NCBI RefSeq assembly: GCF_001439695.1
Contig: NZ_JYLL01000001.1
Span: 495,298 to 559,297 of the forward strand
DNA length: 64,000 nucleotides
Direction: 5' to 3'
From: Pseudomonas veronii
Lineage (GTDB): Bacteria; Pseudomonadota; Gammaproteobacteria; Pseudomonadales; Pseudomonadaceae
The position numbers were made by a program, and so were the translations under genes. The notes below the pieces were generated by a model. It ran no database searches. It worked only from the letters and a program-made list of their open reading frames with translations, and was not told the origin of the DNA. Of this stretch, positions 49,853-57,842 are shown one piece after another (positions within the stretch are counted from its first letter, which is position 1; each line of letters starts with the position of its first letter).

Positions 49853-51682
49853 CTATGCTCGTTGAGGAGAGGAGCTCTCGCCACTCTTCAAGGTAAAACA
49901 CGCAGCCATGACAGCCTCATGGAAATTCGCTGACGTAACGGCCCCGATCGGCGTGCGGTCTTCCAGCATTCGGTGAGGATTCAGTAATGCTCGGTAAATC
50001 TCCCAGGAATCAGCGTCCTGCGAATGCTTCAGAACAGCCTGCACCAACCTATGTTTCAGGGGATCTAGGTGCCAATCTGGAACGCGCTGCCCCTGGTTAC
50101 CCAGGCTCAGCGCAAGCACTTTTCTGGCCTGAATCTCGTAACTGATCCTCCGGCGTGATTTACCGGCCATCTCAGCGAACACCGCAGCCGGCAGGTTATG
50201 CGGGGCATTGAACATCTCCAGCATTTCCAGCCGCTCACGCTGAATATCCGAAAACTCAGGCATTGGTCCCGAAACAGCCGATATGCGCTGAACAGTCGCT
50301 GGCAGAGTTGGCATCGTGCTCCCTGACTTCGTCACCAGCAGGATGGGCGCAGGCGTCATTGCCGGGATCACTTCGTCAATACCATCCGCCAATTGCGGAA
50401 CACTTTCTAGATGAACCGTGAGGTGCATGCTGGCTGACTCGATCTGGTTTTGCTCGAACAGGTTCAGCCGGTCGGCCCAGTCCTGCATCATGCGCCGCCG
50501 TTGCTCCACGTATTCGGCATGGTTGTACGCCGAGCTCACTTTGTCAGGATCAGAGTGCGAGAGCTGCGCATCGACCCAGGCCTTAGGGTAGCCAATTTCG
50601 TTGAGAGCGGTGGAAATGGTCCCCCTGATGCCATGACCTGTCAGTTGATCCTTGTACCCGATCCGTTTCAGCGCGGCGTTGAGTGTGTTTTCGCTGATGC
50701 GCTTTTTCAGATCACTGTAGTGAGTAAACAGGTATCGCTGCGCCGGCTTCACTTGATCGAGCAGGTGGCGAACGACCTCCATCGCCTGCACAGAGAGCGG
50801 CACGATGTAGGGCGGGATATCACCGGAACGCTTGCCTTCCTTGCGCAGTTCAAGCTGCAGCTGTTTTACCACTTCAGGGGGGATGATCCAGAGGCCCTTA
50901 TCAAGGCGAAACTGATCCGGCGTCGCCAGTCGCAACTCCCCAGTGCGAACCCCTGTCAAAAGTAGCAACCGAAGGCCAAGCTGGGTCTGCAGCTTACCGG
51001 GATACTTGCGTAGTATCTGGAGCATGACCGGAAGTTCAGGCATGCGCAGAAATGGATTGTGACGCACAGGCGGCTGAGGCAACGCGACGACATCCAGATC
51101 GAACGCTGGGTTCAGCGGTAACCCAGGGACGATGATCAGTGCGTAACGGAACATCTGCCGGAACCAGGTACGGACCTTTTCGGCGGTAGTGAGCGCCTTT
51201 CTACGCTCGATCCTTGCAACGACTTCCAACAGGTCGGGGCGCTGGATCTCATAGATTGACCGCTTCCCAAGAACAGGAAGAACGTCTTTGGCAAAGATGC
51301 GCTGGATCTGTGAAAGCGTGCTCTGCCGTCCTTCCTTGAGAACGAGCCTACGATGCTCGACCCACTTGTCAAACACGGCCTTGAATGTGTTCTCGTCCGC
51401 GAGGCGGACGGACTGCCGCTTCTGCTTACGGTGTGCTCGGGGGTTGATGCCCTTGGCCAAAAGAGCTCGAGCTTCGTCGCGTAGGGCACGCGCTTCCCGG
51501 AGACTGACCTCAGGGTAAGTGCCCAGCGACATGCGTTTCTGCTTACCGGCCCAGTAGTAGCGGTAGTGCCACGACTTTCCGCCTTCAGGCGCCACCGCCA
51601 GGGACAGCCCATCAAGGTCGCCGAGGGTGTAGGGCTTTCCGGTTGCTTTTGCTTGCCGGACAGCCAGATCCGAGAGTGCCAT
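49853..51682 (-). CDS. P4-type tyrosine integrase with C-terminal MbcA/ParS-like domain
   Basis: 609 residues, longer than the about 400 of P4-type integrases. In order: DUF4102 arm-binding domain (about 1-90, LGDLDGLSLAVAPEGGKSW), SAM-like core-binding domain (about 110-190), catalytic domain with Arg (LTGVRTGELR), HxxR (HGIRGTISTALNEIG), LSHSDPDKV and the Tyr nucleophile in AYNHAEYVEQRR, then about 190 extra residues. The end (VPDWHLDPLKHRLVQAVL, LNPHRMLEDRTPIGAV) resembles the toxin-binding domain of Xre/MbcA/ParS antitoxins. Its start is 226 bases from the 3' end of tRNA-Gly, the probable target site. Confidence 0.9.
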   Translation of the reverse strand: MALSDLAVRQAKATGKPYTLGDLDGLSLAVAPEGGKSWHYRYYWAGKQKRMSLGTYPEVSLREARALRDEARALLAKGINPRAHRKQKRQSVRLADENTFKAVFDKWVEHRRLVLKEGRQSTLSQIQRIFAKDVLPVLGKRSIYEIQRPDLLEVVARIERRKALTTAEKVRTWFRQMFRYALIIVPGLPLNPAFDLDVVALPQPPVRHNPFLRMPELPVMLQILRKYPGKLQTQLGLRLLLLTGVRTGELRLATPDQFRLDKGLWIIPPEVVKQLQLELRKEGKRSGDIPPYIVPLSVQAMEVVRHLLDQVKPAQRYLFTHYSDLKKRISENTLNAALKRIGYKDQLTGHGIRGTISTALNEIGYPKAWVDAQLSHSDPDKVSSAYNHAEYVEQRRRMMQDWADRLNLFEQNQIESASMHLTVHLESVPQLADGIDEVIPAMTPAPILLVTKSGSTMPTLPATVQRISAVSGPMPEFSDIQRERLEMLEMFNAPHNLPAAVFAEMAGKSRRRISYEIQARKVLALSLGNQGQRVPDWHLDPLKHRLVQAVLKHSQDADSWEIYRALLNPHRMLEDRTPIGAVTSANFHEAVMAACFTLKSGESSSPQRA

Positions 51683-51775
51683 GCTCTAGCTCCTGAACTC
51701 TTGGTCAGAACTAGATACTTGTCGCGCAGGCCTCGCTCCTCCAGCAACAATCCGGAAACCGTGACACCCGTATTG

Positions 51776-51799
51776 ATGGACTTAAAAATGGACTTAAAA
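51776..51799. repeat. Two tandem 12-base direct repeats near the integrase start
   Basis: ATGGACTTAAAA occurs twice without spacing between the integrase gene and tRNA-Gly. Position and layout fit integrase arm-binding sites; this is inference. Confidence 0.4.
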
Positions 51800-51840
51800 G
51801 TCGTGGCTGTCGGTGGTTTCCAGTGGAACTCGCTGGAACG

Positions 51841-51861
51841 AAAAAAGGACCCTAAGGTCCT
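51841..51861 (-). terminator. tRNA-Gly intrinsic terminator
   Basis: On the minus strand AGGACC-TTAG-GGTCCT followed by a T tract (6 T), 48 bases downstream of the tRNA. Confidence 0.75.
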
Positions 51862-51908
51862 GATTTCAGAGACCTACATAATTCCACGGAACTCTGTAGA
51901 TCATAATT

Positions 51909-51984
<76 letters not shown>

Positions 51985-52047
51985 GTCTTGGTGAGGCGCA
52001 TTCTATAGAATCCTCAGCACCCGTCAACCCCTTGATTCAAAAAAGTT

Positions 52048-52608
52048 TTATTTTTTTTCAACCGTGGTGCGCAGATGAGGCCAGGCAGCGCGTAAATACT
52101 GGAGCATGGACCACAGCGTCAGGCCGGCAGCGATGAGCAGCAAGGCGTAGCCCAGCAAGACCCAGAAGGAAAAGTCCGACGGGTTGGCCAGCAGGATCAC
52201 CAACGCGAGCATTTGCGCGGCGGTTTTCCATTTGCCCATGTTCGACACGGCGACGTGGGCGCGGGCGCCGATTTCGGCCATCCATTCGCGCAGGGCCGAA
52301 ACGACGATCTCGCGGCCGATGATCACCGCAGCCGGCAAGGTCAGCCACAGGTTGCCGTGTTCCTGCACCAGCAGCACCAGGGCCACGGCCACCATCAGTT
52401 TGTCGGCCACCGGGTCGAGGAACGCGCCGAACGGCGTGCTCTGTTCCAGGCGTCGGGCCAGGTAGCCGTCGAGCCAATCGGTGGCGGCCGCAACGGCGAA
52501 CACCGAACTGGAGGCCATGTAGCTCCATTCGTAAGGCAAATAGAACAACAAAATGAAAATCGGAATAAGCAGGACGCGTAGAACGGTGATCAGATTAGGG
52601 ATATTCAT
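52048..52608 (-). CDS. pgsA: CDP-diacylglycerol-glycerol-3-phosphate phosphatidyltransferase
   Basis: Makes phosphatidylglycerol phosphate in the inner membrane. 186 residues with the full CDP-alcohol phosphotransferase motif [20 protein letters not shown] and four or more membrane spans. The ATG at 52608 ([11 protein letters not shown]) was taken; an in-frame GTG two codons earlier is possible. Confidence 0.95.
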   Translation of the reverse strand: MNIPNLITVLRVLLIPIFILLFYLPYEWSYMASSSVFAVAAATDWLDGYLARRLEQSTPFGAFLDPVADKLMVAVALVLLVQEHGNLWLTLPAAVIIGREIVVSALREWMAEIGARAHVAVSNMGKWKTAAQMLALVILLANPSDFSFWVLLGYALLLIAAGLTLWSMLQYLRAAWPHLRTTVEKK

Positions 52609-52640
52609 CGGCACAACTGGCTACGAGGTGAGAAGGCATT

Positions 52641-54464
52641 CTACTCGCTGTGCAGATTTGCATAAATCAACTCAGCGAGCTTTTTACTGATACCGGGTGC
52701 TTTAGCTATTTCGTCAATGCTGGCACGGGAGAGCTCTTGCAAGCCACCAAAATGTTTAAGCAGGTCGCGTCGGCGTGTCGGGCCTACTCCGGCCACGCCT
52801 TCCAGGGTTGAGGTTCGCCGGGTTTTGCCGCGACGGGCGCGATGGCCGGTAATGGCGAAACGGTGGGCTTCGTCGCGGATCTGTTGGATCAGGTGCAGCG
52901 CAGGCGAGTCGCCCTTCAACGTGAACTCATGGGCGGCATCATTCAAGTACAACGTCTCGAAGCCGGCCTTGCGCGTGGCGCCCTTGGCCACGCCGAGCAG
53001 GATCAGGTCGGGCACCGCCAGTTCGTTGAGCACGTCGCGAGCCATGGACAACTGGCCCTTGCCGCCGTCCACCAGCAGGATATCGGGGAGCTTGCCCTCC
53101 CCCTCCTTCAATTTGCTGAAGCGGCGCGTCAAGGCCTGGTGCATGGCGGCGTAGTCGTCGCCGGCGGTGACGCCTTCGATGTTGTAGCGCCGGTAATCGG
53201 ACTTGATCGGCCCCTCCGGCCCGAACACCACGCAGGACGCCACCGTGGCTTCGCCGCTGGAGTGGCTGATGTCGTAACACTCCAGGCGCTGGGGCGGTTC
53301 GTCAAGGTTGAGGACTTCGGCCAGGGCCTCGAAGCGCGCGGCCACGTGCTGTCGATTCGCCAGACGTGCGCTCAGGGCCTGCTCGGCGTTGGTCACGGCC
53401 AGTTGCTGCCAGCGCGCCCGCGTGCCGCGCACGCGGTGGCTGATGTCCAGTTCACGGCCACGCAACGCGTGGATGGCCTCGATCAACGTCGGGAAGTCTT
53501 CATGTACCACGTTGACGATCAGTTCCGACGGCAAGTCGCGCTCGGGGCTGCTGACGTAATACTGGCCCAGGAACGCGGCCATGACTTCAGCGACCTCCTC
53601 GTCGATCCCGGTCTGCGGGAAGAAGTTCTTGCTGCCCAACACCCGACCGCCACGCACACTGATCAGGTGGACACAGGCGCCACCCGGGTTGACGAACGCA
53701 GCGATCACATCGACGTCGCCGGTTCCGCCTTCCATGCTTTGCTGGTCCTGCACACGCCGCAGCAGGGAGATCTGGTCGCGCAACTCGGCGGCTCGCTCGA
53801 AATCCAGGGTGCTCGCGGCTTGTTCCATGGCACCGGAGAGTTCGTCGGTGAGGGCGTTGCTGCGCCCTTCGAGGAACATCACCGAATGGCGCACATCCTC
53901 GGCGTACTCCGCCGGTTCAACCAGGCCGACACAGGGTGCCTTGCAACGCTTGATCTGATATTGCAGGCACGGCCGGGTGCGGTTCTTGTAGAAGCTGTCT
54001 TCGCACTGCCGCACGAAAAAGGTCTTTTGCAGCAGGCTCAGGCTTTCGCGGATCGCACCGGCGCTGGGGTAAGGTCCGAAGTATTTGCCCTTCTGCTTCT
54101 TCGCGCCCCGATGAATACTCAGGCGTGGGAAGTCGCCGTCAGATAAAAACACGTAGGGGTAGGATTTATCGTCACGCAGCAGGATGTTGTAAGGCGGCCG
54201 CCATTCCTTGATCAGCGTCTGCTCAAGCAGCAGCGCCTCGGTTTCGTTGGCGGTGATGGTGGTTTCGACCTGGGCGATACGCGCCACCAGGGCCGCGGTT
54301 TTCGGCGCGAGGCCGGTCTTGCGGAAGTAGCTCGCCAGGCGGTTTTTCAGGTTCTTGGCTTTGCCCACATACAGCAGGCGCGCCTCGCTGTCGAACATGC
54401 GGTACACGCCGGGGCGGCCGCTGCAGGTCGAGAGAAAGGCACTCGGATCAAACGGTGTGGTCAT
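52641..54464 (-). CDS. uvrC: UvrABC excinuclease subunit C
   Basis: Makes both incisions in nucleotide excision repair. 607 residues: N-terminal GIY-YIG domain ([21 protein letters not shown]), UVR segment (about 200-240, [13 protein letters not shown]), the RNase H-like 5' nuclease core ([15 protein letters not shown]) and C-terminal helix-hairpin-helix pair ([20 protein letters not shown]). Its ATG lies one base after the gacA stop, the conserved gacA-uvrC pair. Confidence 0.96.
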   Translation of the reverse strand: MTTPFDPSAFLSTCSGRPGVYRMFDSEARLLYVGKAKNLKNRLASYFRKTGLAPKTAALVARIAQVETTITANETEALLLEQTLIKEWRPPYNILLRDDKSYPYVFLSDGDFPRLSIHRGAKKQKGKYFGPYPSAGAIRESLSLLQKTFFVRQCEDSFYKNRTRPCLQYQIKRCKAPCVGLVEPAEYAEDVRHSVMFLEGRSNALTDELSGAMEQAASTLDFERAAELRDQISLLRRVQDQQSMEGGTGDVDVIAAFVNPGGACVHLISVRGGRVLGSKNFFPQTGIDEEVAEVMAAFLGQYYVSSPERDLPSELIVNVVHEDFPTLIEAIHALRGRELDISHRVRGTRARWQQLAVTNAEQALSARLANRQHVAARFEALAEVLNLDEPPQRLECYDISHSSGEATVASCVVFGPEGPIKSDYRRYNIEGVTAGDDYAAMHQALTRRFSKLKEGEGKLPDILLVDGGKGQLSMARDVLNELAVPDLILLGVAKGATRKAGFETLYLNDAAHEFTLKGDSPALHLIQQIRDEAHRFAITGHRARRGKTRRTSTLEGVAGVGPTRRRDLLKHFGGLQELSRASIDEIAKAPGISKKLAELIYANLHSE

Positions 54465-54465
54465 G

Positions 54466-55107
54466 TCAGGCGCTGGCGTCCACCATGCCGTGGCGCACCG
54501 CGAGCAGGGTCAATTCAACATCACTGCTGATGGCGAGCTTCTCGAAAATGCGATAGCGGTAGGTGTTGACGGTCTTGGGGGACAGGCACAGCTTGTCGGA
54601 GATGGCCTGCACCTTCTGGCAGCCGACAATCATCAAGGCGATCTGGATTTCACGCTCCGACAGCACGTCAAACGGCGAATCGCTGGTGGGCTGGAAGGAC
54701 TTGATCGCCAACTGCTGCGCGATCTGCGGGCTGATGTAGCGCTGGCCGGCAAATACCAGGCGAATGGCTTGTACCATCTCCGCCAGGCCTGCGCCCTTGG
54801 TCAGGTATCCCGCCGCCCCCGCCTGCAGCAGACGTGTAGGAAACGGGTCTTCTTCGCACACGGTGACCACCACGACTTTGATGTCCGGATGGCTGCGCAA
54901 CAATTTGGTAGTGGCGCCAAGGCCGCCGATCCCAGGCATCTTGACGTCCATCAACACCACATCGGGTTTCAACTCCCGGGCCTTGATCAGGGACTCTTCA
55001 CCCGATTCAGCCTGGCCGACTACTTGCAGGCCATCGATGTCAGCCAGCATTCGTGTAATGCCTGTACGAACGAGATCATGGTCATCGACTACTAGCACCC
55101 TAATCAA
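54466..55107 (-). CDS. gacA: Response regulator GacA, TTG start
   Basis: Global regulator of secondary metabolism and biocontrol, acting through RsmX/Y/Z small RNAs. 213 residues: receiver with DD at 8-9, phosphoacceptor D54 and K in GYLTKG, and a LuxR-type HTH ([15 protein letters not shown]). The family N-terminus [15 protein letters not shown] is reached only with a TTG start at 55107, which is known for gacA in fluorescent pseudomonads. An in-frame upstream extension to 55182 is not GacA-like. Confidence 0.95.
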   Translation of the reverse strand: MIRVLVVDDHDLVRTGITRMLADIDGLQVVGQAESGEESLIKARELKPDVVLMDVKMPGIGGLGATTKLLRSHPDIKVVVVTVCEEDPFPTRLLQAGAAGYLTKGAGLAEMVQAIRLVFAGQRYISPQIAQQLAIKSFQPTSDSPFDVLSEREIQIALMIVGCQKVQAISDKLCLSPKTVNTYRYRIFEKLAISSDVELTLLAVRHGMVDASA

Positions 55108-55272
55108 GCAGACACCTCGCGATATGGTCTTATAGGTTGCTGAACACCTTAGCAAAAAACCAAGGCGCAGACCTAGTTGCAAGTGTCATATATATAGCGC
55201 TTGACGCCGGGAAGCGCGCCCGTCGAACGACGCGCAACGCTATTTCCTGGGGGAAAGGTCAGGAATCCCGGG

Positions 55273-55629
55273 CTACAGCTTGGATTTACCATTCATTATC
55301 AACATTGACGAATGTTCAGCCAAGGTTGAGGTCAATCGGTGGATCGCATCCTGGTCCTCTTTGAACATCGCCCGATAGTTGCCCAGCACCTTTTCTTCGA
55401 TCTGACTCAAGTTATCCATTTGCGCCGGCGTGGGAGCGCCTGTTAATACGTACAGAAGATCCACGCCTCTTTCGGCCACACGCGATAAATAATCGGCCTT
55501 CGGCGCCCGCCCGCCATTTTCGTATTTGCCTTGTGCGTTCGCTTCAACGCCTCCAATTTCACCAAACACTTTTTGCGACAACCCAAGCCGCTCTCTTTCC
55601 TGCCTTAGACGCAAACCGATTCCACTCAT
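55273..55629 (-). CDS. XRE-family phage-type repressor
   Basis: 118 residues from the ATG at 55629. N-terminal Cro/CI HTH (LRLRQERERLGLSQKVFGEI, then GGVEANAQGKYENGGRAPKA), then a short C-terminal segment without a peptidase domain. Divergent from a small DNA-binding protein, with a GGAT-N5-ATCC palindrome at 55632-55644 beside the start. Likely a prophage or pyocin-type regulator remnant. Confidence 0.82.
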   Translation of the reverse strand: MSGIGLRLRQERERLGLSQKVFGEIGGVEANAQGKYENGGRAPKADYLSRVAERGVDLLYVLTGAPTPAQMDNLSQIEEKVLGNYRAMFKEDQDAIHRLTSTLAEHSSMLIMNGKSKL

Positions 55630-55631
55630 TT

Positions 55632-55644
55632 GGATGTATGATCC
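55632..55644. promoter_or_regulatory. Operator-like palindrome between divergent phage regulators
   Basis: GGAT-N5-ATCC lies immediately upstream of the XRE gene, in the 83 bases shared with the divergent gene. Confidence 0.35.
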
Positions 55645-55712
55645 TAAATTGGCACACCCCAAGAGGTGATACGCTGATCCCTTGGTTACACAAACTTGAA
55701 CGGTTTTGAACT

Positions 55713-55952
55713 ATGCCCGGAATTCGTACTGCTGCACAAGCCAAGGCTTGGCTTGAACACCAAGGTAAGTCGGTTCAAGCGTTCGCCCGGGAACACGGTG
55801 TCGACCCGGCAACCACGTATCAGGTGCTCGCTGGGCGCAAGAAAGGACGGCGGGGAGAGGCCCATAAGGTAGCGGTCCTTCTGGGCATGAAAGAAGGCAT
55901 CATCCTTGCCGAGAATGAGCCTCTGAGGCAGGAACAAGAAATATTGCCCTAG
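55713..55952 (+). CDS. Small DNA-binding protein, BcepMu gp16-like
   Basis: 79 residues. AQAKAWLEHQGKSVQAFARE followed by HGVDPATTYQVLAGRKKGRRGE is the pattern of the phage-associated BcepMu gp16 family, an HTH protein found beside Mu-like or pyocin regulators. Divergent from the XRE gene. No other phage gene follows. Confidence 0.75.
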   Translation: MPGIRTAAQAKAWLEHQGKSVQAFAREHGVDPATTYQVLAGRKKGRRGEAHKVAVLLGMKEGIILAENEPLRQEQEILP

Positions 55953-56007
55953 GTTCAGTATGCGCTTATTAAGCCGTTGTGCCTGTTTTGCGCAAATGAG
56001 TCACTTA

Positions 56008-56454
56008 TTAGTCTGCGGACATGGGCCGACAATCGCGCTCCATGCACCAGAAGCACGCTTCCTCACCCGCAACTTGCAAGCCCTTGCGCTGATAAAGCCT
56101 TTTTGCCGGATTGGTTTTAAACACGGTCAACCGTAAAAGACCGCGACCTTGACCGCACGCTTTGAGTGCCATTTGCTCCAGTACCCAGCTGCCTGCTCCA
56201 CGGCCACGGAACGGTTCGAGAATATGCAACTCGCGAATGTACAGCGCCTGGCTGTCGCGACTCAGGCTGATGAAGCCCACCACAGTATCGTCGCTGCAGA
56301 TCAGCCAATTCTCGCGCCCCGCCCAGGCCACGTCGAAACCATCGTTGGACCACAGCAAACGGTATTGCGCGTAGTAGCCGCGCATGGCTTCGTAGGTCAG
56401 CGTCCGGGCAAATGAGCGGTCCTGGTCAGTCGCCGCGCGCAGGTGAAACGTCAT
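56008..56454 (-). CDS. GNAT-family N-acetyltransferase
   Basis: 148 residues with the acetyl-CoA loop LEPFRGRGAGSWVLEQMA and the GNAT beta strands around it (LYIRELHIL; LRLTVFKTNPAKRLYQRKGL). Substrate unknown. Its ATG lies one base from the nitrilase-type stop, so the two genes form an operon. Confidence 0.87.
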   Translation of the reverse strand: MTFHLRAATDQDRSFARTLTYEAMRGYYAQYRLLWSNDGFDVAWAGRENWLICSDDTVVGFISLSRDSQALYIRELHILEPFRGRGAGSWVLEQMALKACGQGRGLLRLTVFKTNPAKRLYQRKGLQVAGEEACFWCMERDCRPMSAD

Positions 56455-56455
56455 G

Positions 56456-57223
56456 TCATCGCGCCCCTTCAGCCCACAGTGCTACCGCTTGACCGGTCCA
56501 GCGCCCGCCATCGCGACGGGCAATGAGCAGCGCGTCGCCCACCCCCGGCGCGGCGGCAAGCACCTGCCCATCGGCGCCCCAGATAGCACTGCGCCCCGCG
56601 CACGCCCAGCCGCCCGAGGGGCCACCGTGATTGGCCATCAATACCACCAGGCCATGCTCGGCGGCGTAGCCCTGGAGCAACGCACTGTCCGTTGCGTAGC
56701 CGCCTTCACTGATCAGCACACCGGCGGCGTATACAGTGGCGCCCGCTTGCGCAGCCTGACGTGCATGGCTGGCGTGGGAAAAGTCGGCGCAGACCGCCAG
56801 CGCGATCCGATCATCCCGCCACTCAAGCATGTCACCGCCCTGCCCCGCGACAAACGCCACCTCTTCGCCGGGATGCAGATGCTGCTTGGTGTAAACCGCA
56901 AGCGAACCGTCTGCTCCCAGCACCAACGCGGCGATCGACACGCCCGCCCCTGGCGCCAAACGGATCGGCATGCCCACCACCGCCGTCAAGCACAGCTCCC
57001 GCGCCATCTCGCGCAGCGGCGTCAACAGCGCGTCCTCGGGGGCGATTGCCAGCTCAGCCGCCAAGGATGGTTCATACCCGCTCAACGACAGCTCCGGAAA
57101 CACCAGCACTTGCACGCCCTGCTCAGCCGCGGCGCGCATGAACGCCAGGTGCCGCAGGATATTGGCCGGTACGTCGCCGGCGATGGAAACGGATTGAGCG
57201 GCGGCAAGGGTCAAGGCAGTCAT
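56456..57223 (-). CDS. Carbon-nitrogen hydrolase (nitrilase superfamily)
   Basis: 255 residues with the complete Glu-Lys-Cys triad: E44 (VFPELSLSGYEP), K113 (YTKQHLHPGEE) and C145 (ALAVCADFSH). An amidase of the aliphatic amidase/beta-ureidopropionase type; substrate unknown. The ATG at 57223 is preferred over the upstream frame to 57271 because it gives the family start MTALTLAAAQ. Divergent from the DAHP synthase leader. Confidence 0.88.
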   Translation of the reverse strand: MTALTLAAAQSVSIAGDVPANILRHLAFMRAAAEQGVQVLVFPELSLSGYEPSLAAELAIAPEDALLTPLREMARELCLTAVVGMPIRLAPGAGVSIAALVLGADGSLAVYTKQHLHPGEEVAFVAGQGGDMLEWRDDRIALAVCADFSHASHARQAAQAGATVYAAGVLISEGGYATDSALLQGYAAEHGLVVLMANHGGPSGGWACAGRSAIWGADGQVLAAAPGVGDALLIARRDGGRWTGQAVALWAEGAR

Positions 57224-57369
57224 GGTTGCGTCCCGGCAATCATTATTGAGTGGCCACCAGCATATCGGCACTCACCCCATAGTCGTAAGTACCTCCACAC
57301 AATAGAAATTACCGATTGAATCCACCCGTGCGCCTCTAGTAAGCTGCCACCATCATTTGGAGAGCCACC

Positions 57370-57504
57370 ATGTTGCAACTCACCCACACCCAGGTTTGCC
57401 CTGCTGCCAGCGCCTCGCGCTCGGTATCGGCTACCCGTGTGAACGGTTTGAGCGCACTGGTCAGCTTTTATTTTGGGTATTGGTTTAGCCACTGGCGCGC
57501 CTGA
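57370..57504 (+). CDS. Aromatic leader peptide 1 upstream of DAHP synthase
   Basis: 44 codons with a GGAGAG ribosome site. The last twelve residues FYFGYWFSHWRA contain seven aromatics (F33, Y34, F35, Y37, W38, F39, W42), far above chance, close to the stop, as in trp/phe attenuator peptides. A perfect intrinsic terminator follows 52 bases after the stop, and the next real gene makes the first step of aromatic synthesis. An alternative stem (see the antiterminator entry) could compete with the terminator. Assignment as an attenuator peptide is inference from this layout. Confidence 0.72.
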   Translation: MLQLTHTQVCPAASASRSVSATRVNGLSALVSFYFGYWFSHWRA

Positions 57505-57515
57505 TACCTGAAATC

Positions 57516-57560
57516 GGCGCCCACTGCTCAAGGGGTCGCCTACCAGAGAAATCTAACCCC
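57516..57560 (+). promoter_or_regulatory. Candidate pause hairpin and antiterminator segments
   Basis: GGCGCCC (57516-57522) can pair with GGGGTCGCC (57532-57540). Alternatively GGGGT (57532-57536) can pair with ACCCC (57556-57560), which is the base of the terminator stem. Mutually exclusive pairings of this sort are the core of amino acid attenuators. Hand-folded only. Confidence 0.4.
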
Positions 57561-57593
57561 CGGTCGGCTCCCCGATCGGGGGTTTTGTTTTTT
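57557..57593 (+). terminator. Attenuator terminator before DAHP synthase
   Basis: An 11-base-pair stem (CCCCCGGTCGG with CCGATCGGGGG, one G-U) with loop CTCC, followed by TTTTGTTTTTT. It stands inside the leader, between leader peptide 1 and leader peptide 2, 250 bases before the DAHP synthase start. Confidence 0.9.
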
Positions 57594-57641
57594 CAGCCCT
57601 GAACACTTTGTTTGATCAAGACCATTTAAAGGAATCACGAC

Positions 57642-57794
57642 ATGAACTACGCCACCTATTACCGCTACGACACCAGCACTGCATGGCGATTTAGCAAGCT
57701 CCGCTCGGGACAGCCTGCCGCCTCCGATCGGTCACCTATCGGTGGCAAGCCAACACACGTAGCCACTACGGCCAATTGTCGAACACCCCAGTAG
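57642..57794 (+). CDS. Tyr-rich leader peptide 2 upstream of DAHP synthase
   Basis: 50 codons with an AAAGGA ribosome site. The N-terminus MNYATYYRYDTSTAWRF has four Tyr in the first nine residues, then W15 and F17. The stop lies directly against a hairpin that ends one base before the DAHP synthase Shine-Dalgarno. It may act as a second sensor of charged tRNA-Tyr or as a translational coupler; inference only. Confidence 0.55.
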   Translation: MNYATYYRYDTSTAWRFSKLRSGQPAASDRSPIGGKPTHVATTANCRTPQ

Positions 57795-57827
57795 GGCAGA
57801 GCGTGCGGGAATCGCCCGCCGCTTGCC
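57795..57827 (+). promoter_or_regulatory. Hairpin between leader 2 stop and DAHP synthase ribosome site
   Basis: GGC, GAGCG and GCGGG pair with CCCGC, CGCTT and GCC around AATCG, 13 pairs with two single-base bulges. It fills exactly the space between the TAG of leader 2 (57792-57794) and the AGGAAG at 57829. No T tract, so translational control is more likely than termination. Confidence 0.5.
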
Positions 57828-57842
57828 CAGGAAGCCTTGAAG

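Noticed and set aside
57557..57593. Terminator of the divergent nitrilase operon instead of an attenuator
   Set aside because: The nitrilase gene starts at 57223 and is read away from this site, so the terminator can only act on plus-strand transcripts entering the DAHP synthase leader.
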